From Cupriavidus consociatus (GTDB lineage Bacteria; Pseudomonadota; Gammaproteobacteria; Burkholderiales; Burkholderiaceae): DNA of 41,393 bases. The position numbers and the translations under genes are program-made. Where the stretch lies: positions 1 to 41,393 of the forward strand of contig NZ_JAGIQA010000041.1 in assembly GCF_017814975.1 (NCBI RefSeq), read 5' to 3'. Below are positions 27,476 through 35,862 of the stretch, one piece after another. A model generated the notes under the pieces. That model searched no databases. It was not told the origin of the DNA and saw only the letters and a program-made list of their open reading frames with translations. The first letter of the stretch is position 1. Every line of letters starts with the position of its first letter.

Positions 27476-27945
27476 TGTAGATGTAGGCGCAAGCTAGCAT
27501 GAGACCGCCCCGAACGGGGGCAACCGGAACTCGGGCGATTCGTACACACGGCAGCGAGACTTCCGTCTGGAAGCTACTCGCAAGGGCCGTACCCGGCCCG
27601 ACGAGTCGATTGGCCGTCACGCCCGCAGCCCTCTGGGACCCCGGATTGCGGCGGGGAAGGCCTGCAACAGGGCCAAGTGCCGGGAAAGGGGCAGGCGCTG
27701 CATCTCCGCAGGCGGGCGAGCTTTGCAGAGTTTGCATTTGTTGCCCTGCCGCATGTAGGAATTTCGCATTGGACCGGGCGCTGTACGCGGTGCTGCCAGC
27801 TGTGTCGCAAGCGGCATTCGGCACTGCCGGCCCGTCCCTGCTTCCGCGTTGCGCCCAGCCGCCCTTTGCCGTTCCGCCGATGCCGTCCTACAACAGGAGA
27901 ATGGGCCGGAAAGGCACCGGGCCGCACTTGTCGAGGAGACACATC
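27476..27945. other. 470-bp intergenic region, no gene recognised
   Basis: Frames on both strands run through this region but lack start signals and domain motifs. GGGCCG and CGGCCC at about 27585-27600 form a short hairpin. TTGCAT and TAGGAA near 27737-27765 form at best a weak promoter for the amidotransferase gene. Confidence 0.35.
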
Positions 27946-28791
27946 ATGTGCCGCTGGCTGGCGTACTCGGGCAGGTCCGTTCCTCTGGAAGCGGTGCTGT
28001 TCCAGCCGGAACATTCATTGATCGACCAGAGCCTGAATTCGAGGCTTGGCCACACCACCACCAATGGCGACGGCTTTGGCGTCGGCTGGTACGGCAGGCA
28101 TTCCGAGGTGCCGTTCCGCTACCGCTGCCTGCATCCGGCATGGAGCGACACCAACCTGCGCGAGACCGCGCGCGCGGTGCGGGCGCCGCTGTTCCTGGCC
28201 CATGTGCGCGCGGCCACCGGTACGCCTACGCAGGAGACCAACTGCCATCCGTTCCGCTTCGGACGCTGGCTGTTCGTGCATAACGGGCTGATTCGTGAAT
28301 ATCCGCTGCTGCGGCGCGACCTGATGATGGCCGTGGCGCCGCACCTGTTCCGCTGGATCGAGGGATCGACCGACTCTGAGGTGATGTTCTTCCTCGCGCT
28401 TAGCTTCGGACTGGAGCGCGACCCGCGCGGCGCGCTGGAGCAGATGGCGGGGCTGATCGAGGAGGTCGGCCATCGCTACGACGTGCAGTTCCCGCTCAAT
28501 ATGACGGTGTGCGTCACGGATGGGCAGCAGGTCGTGGCGGTGCGCTATTCGAGCGAGACGGAGTCGCGCTCGCTGTTCCACAGCACCTCGTTCCGGCAAC
28601 TGCGCGCGCTCTATCCGCAGGACCCGCGCATCATCGCCGCCGGCGACGATGCGTTCCTGGTGTTGTCGGAGCCGCTGATCGATGTGCAGGGGGTTTGGGA
28701 GGAGATCCCGGAAGCGACCATCCTGGTTGCCCGGGATGGCCAGATCGAGCACAAGCGCTTTGTACCGAGGCTGCCCGAGGCGTCCGCGTAG
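27946..28791 (+). CDS. Class II glutamine amidotransferase (YafJ/EgtC-like)
   Basis: A protein of 281 aa. It begins MCRWLAYSG, so removal of Met leaves the N-terminal Cys nucleophile of Ntn-type glutaminases. Other family motifs are LGHTTTNGDGFGVGWYG, FLAHVRAATGTPTQETNCHPFRFGRWLFVHNGLI (the Arg and Asn-Gly elements that bind glutamine) and GSTDSEVMFFLAL. The stand-alone form contains only the glutaminase domain; the family includes EgtC and YafJ with varied or unknown amide substrates. The ATG at 27946 has an excellent GAGGAG site. The frame is open far upstream but without coding character. Confidence 0.88.
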   Translation: MCRWLAYSGRSVPLEAVLFQPEHSLIDQSLNSRLGHTTTNGDGFGVGWYGRHSEVPFRYRCLHPAWSDTNLRETARAVRAPLFLAHVRAATGTPTQETNCHPFRFGRWLFVHNGLIREYPLLRRDLMMAVAPHLFRWIEGSTDSEVMFFLALSFGLERDPRGALEQMAGLIEEVGHRYDVQFPLNMTVCVTDGQQVVAVRYSSETESRSLFHSTSFRQLRALYPQDPRIIAAGDDAFLVLSEPLIDVQGVWEEIPEATILVARDGQIEHKRFVPRLPEASA

Positions 28792-28857
28792 TCGTCAACG
28801 TCAGCGTCAGCGACAGCGCCAGAAAACAAAGGCGCCTTGCCGGCAGGGCGGCGATGC

Positions 28858-29541
28858 TCAGGCAGTCTTGTCGGCCGGCGACGGTTCCGTCGCCTGTGCC
28901 GGCTGTTCCTGCTGAGCCTGCTGTGCTTCCTGAGCCTGCTGTGCTTGCTGAGCCTGCTGTGCTTGCTGAGCCTGCGGCGCCGGTTGCTTGGATTGCGGCC
29001 GGGCGGCACGGCTGCGCTGCAATTGCCGCGCGCGCCGGGCATCGGCTTCGGTGACCTGTCCCGCGGGTTCGCCCGCAAGATCCACGCGTGCCGCGCCTTC
29101 CACCATGCCGTTCCAGTAGCGAGCGCCGCGGCACCAGGTCCGGATCGCGTCGCGCAGCTCGGCCTCGGTCAGCTTCAGTTCCTGCGCGTGCTGCACCAGG
29201 TCCTGGAAGATGCCGACCTTGAGCGGCACTTTCGGCGCCGGGTTCTTCGGGAACACGGCGGGGAAGCGCTTTTGCAGCCTGGAGATGGCGAGGATCACCG
29301 GATCGACCGGCTTTTCCGGCGTGGCCGGCGTGGCATCGCGTGCGCGCGCCGGCTTGTTGCCCCTGGCGCCCTTGGTGCCAGGCGTGCCAGTGGTGCCACT
29401 GGAACCTTTAGTGGCCTTGGTGCCGCTGCTACCCTTGTTGCCGTTGGTGCTCTTGGTTCGCTTTGCAGACTCGGCCGCCTTTTCGGCCTTAGCCTGTTGC
29501 ACGAGTTTTGCCTTCAGCGCCGCCAGTTGTTCGAAGCCCAT
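28858..29541 (-). CDS. proQ: ProQ/FinO-family RNA chaperone with low-complexity tails
   Basis: A protein of 227 aa. The ProQ core is at about 78-170 (VILAISRLQKRFPAVFPKN, PLKVGIFQDLVQHAQELKLTEAELRDAIRTWCRGARYW). The core is flanked by a Lys/Gly/Ser/Thr-rich N-terminal linker with collagen-like spacing (about 25-65) and a C-terminal Gln/Ala tract (about 190-220). ProQ proteins bind structured sRNAs and mRNA 3' ends; the tails probably add non-specific RNA binding. The order of basic and glutamine-rich tails is unlike E. coli ProQ, which has a C-terminal Tudor-like domain. It is monocistronic and convergent with the amidotransferase gene. Confidence 0.88.
   Translation of the reverse strand: MGFEQLAALKAKLVQQAKAEKAAESAKRTKSTNGNKGSSGTKATKGSSGTTGTPGTKGARGNKPARARDATPATPEKPVDPVILAISRLQKRFPAVFPKNPAPKVPLKVGIFQDLVQHAQELKLTEAELRDAIRTWCRGARYWNGMVEGAARVDLAGEPAGQVTEADARRARQLQRSRAARPQSKQPAPQAQQAQQAQQAQQAQEAQQAQQEQPAQATEPSPADKTA
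28912..28977. repeat. 18-bp tandem repeat inside proQ
   Basis: Units of CTGAGCCTGCTGTGCTTG (or ...TTC) start at 28912, 28930 and 28948, with a partial copy from 28966. They encode the Gln/Ala tract of ProQ on the minus strand, and the unit length keeps the reading frame. Copy number may vary between strains. Confidence 0.8.
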
Positions 29542-29600
29542 TTTCTCAAGACATGTAAACGTGGCGGCATTGTATCAGGGAGCCGTCCTGGATCACGGCA

Positions 29601-30191
29601 TCAGCGCTCGCGCGACAGGTTTTCGAGCCACAGGCTCATCAGCCCGGCCCGGCCCCTGACGCCGAATTTGCGGAAGATCGTGGTGACGTAGGAATGGGTG
29701 GTGGAGACCGCGAGCCCCAGGCGCTGGGCGATCTGCTTCTCGGAAGCGTCGGTCAGCAGCAGCTGCAGGACCTTCTGCTCATGGGGCGCGAGCGGCACCG
29801 GCGACAGGGCCAGCCCGAGCTCGACCATGCTCTTCTGCCGCAATGCCGTGACATCGCGCGCGACGCCGACGCGCATCCGTTCCGATTGCAGCCAGCCAGC
29901 CGACCACATGATATGGACCTCGTTGCCGCCCTTGTGCCGGTAGCGGTTCTCGAAGCCGATCCGCTTCTTGCCGGCCATGACTTCCTTGGCCTCGAGAAGG
30001 GTGCGGTCGCGGTCGTCCTGCACCACCAGGTCGATGATGGACTGGCCGGTGATTTCCTTTGGCGTGTAGCCAAGGATGCCCTCGCAGGCCGCGCTGACGT
30101 ACTGGATGCGGCCGCTGGTATCGACCAGGAACATGGCATCCAGCATATGATCCGCGAATTCCGTGCGGCCCTTCCCGATCTCGTTCCCCAT
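29601..30191 (-). CDS. PAS-LuxR transcriptional regulator
   Basis: A protein of 196 aa. A single PAS domain (about 12-115: MLDAMFLVDTSGRIQYVSAACEGILGYTPKEITGQSIIDLV, ending in a PAC-like VGVARDVTALRQ) is joined to a C-terminal LuxR helix-turn-helix (about 132-190: LAPHEQKVLQLLLTDASEKQ, then AQRLGLAVSTTHSYVTTIFRKF). There is no kinase partner nearby and no receiver domain, so it may sense a ligand or redox state directly through PAS. The regulated genes are unknown; a 12-bp palindrome lies 79 bp upstream of its start. No good ribosome-binding site precedes the ATG. Confidence 0.85.
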   Translation of the reverse strand: MGNEIGKGRTEFADHMLDAMFLVDTSGRIQYVSAACEGILGYTPKEITGQSIIDLVVQDDRDRTLLEAKEVMAGKKRIGFENRYRHKGGNEVHIMWSAGWLQSERMRVGVARDVTALRQKSMVELGLALSPVPLAPHEQKVLQLLLTDASEKQIAQRLGLAVSTTHSYVTTIFRKFGVRGRAGLMSLWLENLSRER

Positions 30192-30269
30192 GGCAGTCTG
30201 GAAAAAATACCGCTGCTGCGGCGCAGCGCCGACCCGCGTGCCGCCGGGTTCCCATGGAGGTGAAGACTA

Positions 30270-30281
30270 GACGACGTCGTC
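30270..30281. promoter_or_regulatory. 12-bp perfect palindrome upstream of the PAS-LuxR gene
   Basis: GACGACGTCGTC is a perfect palindrome 79 bp upstream of the regulator start, between it and the convergently placed end of the GntR gene. It could be an autoregulatory site for the LuxR-type protein. The assignment is inference from position. Confidence 0.35.
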
Positions 30282-30353
30282 GCCCCTGTAAATAACGCCA
30301 ATGGGGCAGGAAGCGGTCCGGGGAAGGGCCGGAGGGCGACAAAGGCCGCTGCT

Positions 30354-31022
30354 TCAGCGCCCCTTGAACACCGGGTGCCGCGCGCACACCGAGAGCACGA
30401 TGCGCTCGGACTGCGTCAGGTAATCGTTCAGCGCCACCGCGCATTCGGCCAGCTTGCCCGCCTCGAACAGCTCCAGGATGTGCTGGTTCATCTCGACGTA
30501 AGGGCCGTGCAGGAATTCCGGGTCATGCAGCATGCCGAACGCCAGGCGCAGTTCCGCGAGCAGGTGGGAGAACATCACGTTCAGGCGCTCGCTGTCGGCC
30601 AGCTCCACGATCGCCATGTGGAATTCCATATTGGCGGTGCCCGCGCCCTGCCAGTCGCCGCTGTCGCGGCAGCGCAGCCCTGTCTCCACCGCTGCGCGCA
30701 GGTGCTTGCGGGCCGGATGGCTGGGATAGGCCTGGGCGATGGCCTGGCATTCGATCAGCCGGCGCACCCGATAGATGTCGATGATCGACGCAATGCTCGG
30801 AATCGCCACCGACACGCCCCGGTTGGGCTCGTGCTTGAGCAGGCCTTCCTTGGTCAGCACGCGGAAGGTCTCGCGCAGGGTGTTGCGGGAAATCTGCAGG
30901 CTTTCGCTCAGCGCCGCTTCCGACAGGCGCTGTCCCGGCTCGAACTCGCCATGCACGATGCGCTGGCGGATCTGTTCCGTGACCCGCTCGGCAAGGTTCT
31001 TGACGTCAGGTGTTGAAGACAT
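30354..31022 (-). CDS. GntR/FCD-family regulator of the PxpABC-type operon
   Basis: A protein of 222 aa from the ATG at 31022; a start 35 codons upstream is possible but would translate the operator region. The winged helix is at about 8-70 (LAERVTEQIRQRIVHGEFEP, then GQRLSEAALSESLQISRNTL), and the FCD helical domain (about 85-205) contains NMEFHMAIVELADSERLNV. It is divergent from the transporter/PxpA operon, and two copies of TTGTTCAACAA lie between them. The most likely role is repression lifted by the substrate of that operon (a lactam or 5-oxoproline-like compound), which is inference. Confidence 0.88.
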   Translation of the reverse strand: MSSTPDVKNLAERVTEQIRQRIVHGEFEPGQRLSEAALSESLQISRNTLRETFRVLTKEGLLKHEPNRGVSVAIPSIASIIDIYRVRRLIECQAIAQAYPSHPARKHLRAAVETGLRCRDSGDWQGAGTANMEFHMAIVELADSERLNVMFSHLLAELRLAFGMLHDPEFLHGPYVEMNQHILELFEAGKLAECAVALNDYLTQSERIVLSVCARHPVFKGR

Positions 31023-31082
31023 GGTGGCTGGATCGGGCACCGGCTCATTCCGGTGGGGCCCGTGACTGAATGTTAACGCACT

Positions 31083-31093
31083 TTGTTCAACAA
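31083..31093. promoter_or_regulatory. GntR operator-like palindrome, copy 1
   Basis: TTGTTCAACAA has 5-bp arms around one base and fits the FadR-subfamily operator pattern TNGTNNNACNA. It lies 60 bp upstream of the GntR start, suitable for autoregulation. Confidence 0.65.
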
Positions 31094-31167
31094 TTTGCAC
31101 TGGATTGGTGCGCTCGATGGCCGCCATTGTGCCTTAGGTGTATACCATGATCGATCAACGCCAAAGA

Positions 31168-31178
31168 TTGTTCAACAA
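31168..31178. promoter_or_regulatory. GntR operator-like palindrome, copy 2
   Basis: This is a second exact TTGTTCAACAA, extended to the 13-bp palindrome ATTGTTCAACAAT (31167-31179). It lies 74 bases from copy 1 and upstream of the transporter gene, so one dimer could control each direction or two dimers could loop the region. Confidence 0.65.
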
Positions 31179-31322
31179 TACTAGTGCGGTGGTTGAGTGA
31201 TACGTGCCGATAGGTCAACATGGCATGCGATTTGCTAAACAACGCCGATGAAAACGAAATCGTCGCGAGTCAGTGCGACGAGCTTTTTCCCACGCTTTGT
31301 CCTTGTCCTAGTGAGCGCAACC

Positions 31323-32609
31323 ATGTGGCTTAAAGAAACTACCGGAGCAGAGCGCAAGACGCTCTTTGCCGCCTTCGTCGGCTATGGCGTCGATGCCTTC
31401 GACTACATGATCTACACCTTCATGATCCCCACGTTCATTCTCGTGTGGGGCATGACCAAGGCCGAAGCCGGCTATATCGCGACCGGCGCGCTGATCAGCT
31501 CGGCCGTCGGCGGCTGGCTGGCCGGCATCCTTGCCGACAAGTACGGCCGCGTGCGGATCCTGCAGCTGACCGTGCTGTGGTTCAGCTTCTTCACCTTCCT
31601 GAGCGGGTTCACCAATTCTCCCGAGCAGCTGTTCGTCACGCGCATGCTGCAAGGCCTGGGCTTCGGCGGCGAATGGTCGGTCGGCTCGGTGCTGATCGCG
31701 GAGATGATCCGCGCCCGCCACCGCGGCAAGGCCGTCGGGCTGGTGCAAAGCAGCTGGGCGGTCGGCTGGGGACTTTCGGCGATCGCGTTCTGGGCGGTCT
31801 ATGCCGCGTTCGAGCAGCAATACGCATGGCGAGTGCTGTTCTGGATCGGCGTGCTGCCGGCGATCTTTATCCTCTACATCCGCCGCAATATCGCAGAACC
31901 CGAGGTGTATCAGGAAACCAAGGCCAAGCTGGCCCGCACCGGGCAAAGCAATAACTTCATGCTGATCTTCAAGCCCGGCGTGCTGCGCACCACGGTGCTG
32001 GCCAGCCTGCTCGCGACTGGCATGCAAGGTGCCTACTATTCGGTGACGACCTGGCTGCCGACCTATCTCAAGATGGAGCGCAACCTGTCCGTGCTCAATA
32101 CCAGCGGCTATCTGATGGTGCTGATCGCAGGCTCGTTTGCCGGCTATCTGACCAGCGCCTGGCTGTCCGATCGCCTGGGACGCCGGCGCTGCTTCATGCT
32201 GTTCGCAGTGAGCGCAGCCATCCTCGTGATCTGCTATACGCAGCTGCCGATCACCGACTCGGCGATGCTGCTGCTTGGCTTCCCCCTGGGATTCTTCCTG
32301 TCTGGCATCTTTTCGGGCATGGGCGCTTACCTGACGGAGCTGTACCCGAGCCATATCCGTGGCTCAGGACAAGGCTTTACCTACAACTTCGGGCGCGCGG
32401 TCGGCTCGGTGTTCCCGGCCATGATCGGGCACATGAGCGCATCGATGTCGCTGGGCGTGGCCATCGGCTATCTTGCCGCGGGCGCCTATGGGCTGGTCGT
32501 TATCGCGTGCCTGCTGTTGCCGGAAACACAGGGACGCGAACTACTCGGCCAGACCGAGGCTGGCACGGAAGGACCGGCTGGCGCAGCAACTTCGCGGACG
32601 GCAGCCTGA
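31323..32609 (+). CDS. MFS transporter of the PxpABC-type operon
   Basis: A protein of 428 aa from the ATG at 31323 with about twelve membrane segments. Family motifs are GYGVDAFDYMIYTFMIPTFI in helix 1, the loop 2-3 motif GGWLAGILADKYGRVRIL, RMLQGLGFGGEWSVGSVLIAEM, and the second-half loop AGYLTSAWLSDRLGRRR. It looks like a metabolite:H+ symporter of the sialate/aromatic-acid type. As the first gene of the operon it is probably the uptake system for the compound opened by PxpABC. A start at 31248 would add 25 residues (MKTKSSRVS...), but these are unlike the usual family start. Its stop lies 4 bp before pxpA. Confidence 0.88.
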   Translation: MWLKETTGAERKTLFAAFVGYGVDAFDYMIYTFMIPTFILVWGMTKAEAGYIATGALISSAVGGWLAGILADKYGRVRILQLTVLWFSFFTFLSGFTNSPEQLFVTRMLQGLGFGGEWSVGSVLIAEMIRARHRGKAVGLVQSSWAVGWGLSAIAFWAVYAAFEQQYAWRVLFWIGVLPAIFILYIRRNIAEPEVYQETKAKLARTGQSNNFMLIFKPGVLRTTVLASLLATGMQGAYYSVTTWLPTYLKMERNLSVLNTSGYLMVLIAGSFAGYLTSAWLSDRLGRRRCFMLFAVSAAILVICYTQLPITDSAMLLLGFPLGFFLSGIFSGMGAYLTELYPSHIRGSGQGFTYNFGRAVGSVFPAMIGHMSASMSLGVAIGYLAAGAYGLVVIACLLLPETQGRELLGQTEAGTEGPAGAATSRTAA

Positions 32610-32613
32610 CGCC

Positions 32614-33369
32614 ATGCATATCGATCTGAACAGCGACCTCGGCGAGAGCTTCGGCGCCTGGAGCATGGGCAACGATGCCGCCATGCTGGATATCGTCAGC
32701 AGCGCCAACGTGGCCTGCGGCTTCCACGCCGGCGATCCGGCAGGCATCCTGCAGACGCTGAAGGCCGCGGCGGCGCGCGGCGTCGCCGTGGGCGCGCACG
32801 TTTCGTACCCCGACCTGCAGGGCTTCGGCCGCCGCAACATGGATGTGGCCAGCGCCGACCTGGTGGCCGACGTGATCTACCAGATCAGTGCGCTGTCGGG
32901 CATGGCCGCTACCGTCGGCACCAAGGTGCGCTATGTCAAGCCGCACGGCGCGCTCTACAACACCATTGCCAGCGACGAACGCCAGGCGCGCGACGTGATC
33001 GCCGCGATCCGCGCGGTGAACCCGGAGCTGGCGCTGGTGGCGCTGGCGGGCTCGCCGCTGGTGGGCTGGGCGCGCGAGGCCGGGCTGCGCGTCGTTGCCG
33101 AAGCGTTCGCCGACCGCGCCTACACGCCGCAGGGCACCCTGGTGTCGCGCCGCGAGAAGGGCGCGGTCCTGCACGATGCCGCCGACGTGGCGCAGCGCAT
33201 GCTGCGCCTGGTGCGCGAAGGCACGGTGCAGGCCATTGACGGCAGCGTGGCGCGCGTGGAAGCGCAATCGATCTGCGTGCATGGCGACAGCGACGGCGCG
33301 CTCGAGATGGCGCGCGCCGTGCGCGCCACGCTGGAGCGCGACGGCATCGCGATTCGCGCCTTCGCCTGA
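32614..33369 (+). CDS. pxpA: 5-oxoprolinase subunit A (LamB/YcsF family)
   Basis: A protein of 251 aa with strong family motifs: DLNSDLGESFGAWSMGNDAAML at the N-terminus, SSANVACGFHAGDP, GVAVGAHVSYPDLQGFGRR, YVKPHGALYNTIASDE, EAFADRAYTPQGTLVSR and SICVHGDSDGA. PxpA works with PxpB and PxpC in ATP-dependent ring opening of 5-oxoproline to glutamate. The fused PxpBC gene lies 883 bp downstream, with a DUF1445 gene between. LamB homologues are also linked to lactam use in fungi, so other lactams are possible substrates. Confidence 0.92.
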   Translation: MHIDLNSDLGESFGAWSMGNDAAMLDIVSSANVACGFHAGDPAGILQTLKAAAARGVAVGAHVSYPDLQGFGRRNMDVASADLVADVIYQISALSGMAATVGTKVRYVKPHGALYNTIASDERQARDVIAAIRAVNPELALVALAGSPLVGWAREAGLRVVAEAFADRAYTPQGTLVSRREKGAVLHDAADVAQRMLRLVREGTVQAIDGSVARVEAQSICVHGDSDGALEMARAVRATLERDGIAIRAFA

Positions 33370-33401
33370 GCCGCCCGGCACTGAACTCACTGGAGAAACA
33401 C

Positions 33402-34214
33402 ATGCAAGCATCCGCACTGGAACGCGCCCGCATCGCTGCGGTGAACGCCGCCCGCGAAGCGCGCGCGAGCTATCGCGCCGGCAGCGTGCAGCCGACCGCC
33501 GGCATTGCGCCGGGCATGACGCAGGCCAACATGATCGCCTTGCCGCGCGACTGGGCCTGGGATTTCCTGCTGTACGCGCAGCGCAATCCCAAGGCCTGCC
33601 CCGTGCTCGACGTGATCGAGGCGGGCGCGCACCAGACCATGCTGGCCGAAGGCGCGGACGTGCGCACCGACATCCCGCTGTACCGCGTCTGGCGCGACGG
33701 CAGGCTGGTGGAAGAGGTGGCCGATGCCACGCCGCTGTGGGCCGAGCATCCGGACCTGGTCACCTTCCTGATCGGCTGCAGCTTCACCTTCGAGACGCCG
33801 CTGCAAGAGGCCGGCATCGAGGTGCGCCACATCGCCGACGGCTCCAATGTGCCGATGTACCGCACCAGCCGCCAGTGCCGTCCCGCCGGCCGCCTGCATG
33901 GCGAGCTGGTGGTGTCGATGCGGCCCATCCCCGCGCACCGCGTTGCCGATGCCGTTTCCATCAGCGGGCGTTTTCCCTCGGTGCACGGCGCGCCGGTCCA
34001 CGTGGGCGATCCGGCCGCGCTGGGCATCGCCGACATCGGCAAGCCGGACTTCGGCGACGCCGTGCGCATCGAGCCGGGCGAGATCCCCGTGTTCTGGGCT
34101 TGTGGCGTGACGCCCCAGGCGGCCGTGATGGCGTCCGGCGTGCCGTTCGCCGTGACCCACGCGCCGGGCCATATGTTCATCACCGACGTGCCGGACAGCA
34201 CGTACCACGTCTGA
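33402..34214 (+). CDS. Putative hydro-lyase/D-glutamate cyclase family protein (DUF1445, YcsI)
   Basis: A protein of 270 aa with the family pattern GIAPGMTQANMIALPRDWAWDF, CPVLDVIEAGAHQTMLAEGADVRTDIPLYRVWRDG, FLIGCSFTFETPLQEAG, NVPMYRTSRQCRPAG and WACGVTPQAAVMASGVPFAVTHAPGHMFI. YcsI-like genes sit beside ycsF/kipI/kipA in Bacillus. The mammalian relative converts D-glutamate to 5-oxo-D-proline, which fits a link to 5-oxoproline chemistry. The exact role here is inferred from this neighbourhood. It is 32 bp after pxpA with GGAGAAA before the ATG. Confidence 0.88.
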   Translation: MQASALERARIAAVNAAREARASYRAGSVQPTAGIAPGMTQANMIALPRDWAWDFLLYAQRNPKACPVLDVIEAGAHQTMLAEGADVRTDIPLYRVWRDGRLVEEVADATPLWAEHPDLVTFLIGCSFTFETPLQEAGIEVRHIADGSNVPMYRTSRQCRPAGRLHGELVVSMRPIPAHRVADAVSISGRFPSVHGAPVHVGDPAALGIADIGKPDFGDAVRIEPGEIPVFWACGVTPQAAVMASGVPFAVTHAPGHMFITDVPDSTYHV

Positions 34215-34252
34215 GACCGCCGGGTCTCGCCGGGTCTTTTGCGGAGCTAGTC

Positions 34253-35857
34253 TTGCGTTTCCTGCCCGTCACCTCGAATGCCCTGCTGGTAGAGCTGGCC
34301 GATCTCGACCAGGCCCTGGCCCTGCTGGCCTCGCTGCAGCGCGATCCGCTGCATGGCGTGGCCGAGCTGGTGCCCGCCGCGCGCACCATCCTCGTTCACT
34401 TCCGCCCGTCGGCGACCAGCGCCACCGCGCTGGTGCGGGCCATCGCCGCGCGCGACCTGTCGCAGCGCGTCGAGCGCAGCGATATCCTGGTCGAGATCCC
34501 CGTGCACTATGACGGCGAGGACCTGGCCGAGGTCGCCGGGCTGCTCGGCATCACGCCGGAGGAAGTCGTGCGCCGCCACACTGGCAGCGAATACACGGTG
34601 GCCTTTACCGGCTTTGCCCCGGGCTTTGCCTACCTGAGCGGCGGCCATCCCAGCTTCGATGTGCCGCGCCGCAGTACGCCGCGCACGCGTATTCCCGCCG
34701 GCGCCGTCGGCCTGGCGGGCACCTTCAGCGGCGTGTATCCCCAGGCCAGCCCCGGTGGCTGGCAGATCATCGGCGTGACGCCGGTGCCGATGTGGGACCT
34801 GGATCGCGAGCAGCCCGCGCTGCTGCAGCCCGGCTATCGCGTGCGCTTTGTCGATATCGCGAGGCGCAATGGCGTGGCGCATCCCACCGGCGCCATTGCT
34901 GCCGTCGCGCCGCAGCGCACGGCAAAGCCGGCGGACCAGGCGCCTGCTTCCGCGTCGTTGAAGGTGAAGGGCACTGGCCTGCAGACCCTGTTCCAGGACC
35001 TGGGCCGGCACGGCCAGGCGGGGCAGGGCGTCTCGGCCTCGGGCGCGATGGACCAGGCGGCGCTCAAGGCCGCCAACCGGCTGGTGGGCAACGCCAGCGA
35101 TGCCGCGGCGCTCGAGACCATCGGCGGCGGCCTGCAGCTGCAGAGCGTCGGCGAGAGCGTGCTGGCGGTCACCGGCGCCGATGCGCCGCTGACGGTGCGC
35201 ACCGCCGATGGCCGTCAATGGGAGATCCCGAACCACCAGGCCGTGGCCCTGGCCGATGGCGACACGCTGGCCGTCGGCCAGCCGCTGGCTGGTGCGCGCT
35301 GCTACGTTGCCGCACGCGGCGGGTTTGCGGTCGCGCCGGTGCTGGGCAGCTGCGCCACCGACACGCTGGCCAGGGTTGGCCCCGAGCCGCTGGCGGTGGG
35401 CGATGTGATCGACTTGCGGCAGGCTCCGGCCGGTGCCGTCGTCGGCGCCCCCGCGATGCCCGCCGAGAACCTGCCCTCGGTCGAGCAGGAGGTCGTGCTG
35501 GACGTGGTGCTCGGCCCCCGCACCGACTGGTTCACCGCCGAATCCGTACAACGGCTGGCCGCGCAGCGCTGGCAGGTCACGCCGCAATCCAACCGCGTGG
35601 GCCTGCGCCTGGCCGGCGAAGTGGCGCTGGAGCGTGCCATCGCCGGCGAGCTGCCCAGCGAAGGCACCGCGCTCGGGGCGCTGCAGGTGCCGCCTAGCGG
35701 CCAGCCCGTCCTGTTCCTGGCCGACCATCCGCTGACCGGCGGCTATCCCGTGATCGGTGCCGTGGCGCCTTATCACCTCGACCGCGCCGGACAGATCCCG
35801 GTCGGTGCCTGGCTGCGCTTCCATCCCGTAGGCGCCTTCGAAGAACTGCAACCGTAA
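34253..35857 (+). CDS. Fused 5-oxoprolinase subunits B and C (PxpB-PxpC; KipI-KipA/urea carboxylase-like)
   Basis: A protein of 534 aa with a TTG start at 34253, supported by GGAG eight bases upstream; no ATG is available near the conserved N-terminus. Residues about 1-215 are PxpB/KipI (LRFLPVTSNALLVELADLDQ, HTGSEYTVAFTGFAPGFAYL, RIPAGAVGLAGTFSGVYPQ). After a linker, residues about 240-530 are PxpC/KipA (GLQTLFQDLGRHGQAGQGVS, ASGAMDQAALKAANRLVGN, YVAARGGFAVAPVLGS, FLADHPLTGGYPVIG). These domains are homologous to the carboxyltransferase halves of urea carboxylase. The two subunits are often separate genes; here they are one polypeptide. The biotin carboxylase gene starts 5 bp after the stop. 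Confidence 0.9.
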   Translation: MRFLPVTSNALLVELADLDQALALLASLQRDPLHGVAELVPAARTILVHFRPSATSATALVRAIAARDLSQRVERSDILVEIPVHYDGEDLAEVAGLLGITPEEVVRRHTGSEYTVAFTGFAPGFAYLSGGHPSFDVPRRSTPRTRIPAGAVGLAGTFSGVYPQASPGGWQIIGVTPVPMWDLDREQPALLQPGYRVRFVDIARRNGVAHPTGAIAAVAPQRTAKPADQAPASASLKVKGTGLQTLFQDLGRHGQAGQGVSASGAMDQAALKAANRLVGNASDAAALETIGGGLQLQSVGESVLAVTGADAPLTVRTADGRQWEIPNHQAVALADGDTLAVGQPLAGARCYVAARGGFAVAPVLGSCATDTLARVGPEPLAVGDVIDLRQAPAGAVVGAPAMPAENLPSVEQEVVLDVVLGPRTDWFTAESVQRLAAQRWQVTPQSNRVGLRLAGEVALERAIAGELPSEGTALGALQVPPSGQPVLFLADHPLTGGYPVIGAVAPYHLDRAGQIPVGAWLRFHPVGAFEELQP

Positions 35858-35862
35858 CTGCC

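Noticed and set aside
28905..28980. A possible CRISPR-like array from regularly spaced repeats
   Set aside because: The 18-bp units are directly adjacent without spacers and encode the Gln/Ala tract of ProQ in frame.
33095..34252. An upstream extension of PxpBC to an ATG within pxpA
   Set aside because: The extra 386 residues are out-of-frame translations of pxpA and the DUF1445 gene. The TTG at 34253 has a good ribosome-binding site and matches the family N-terminus.
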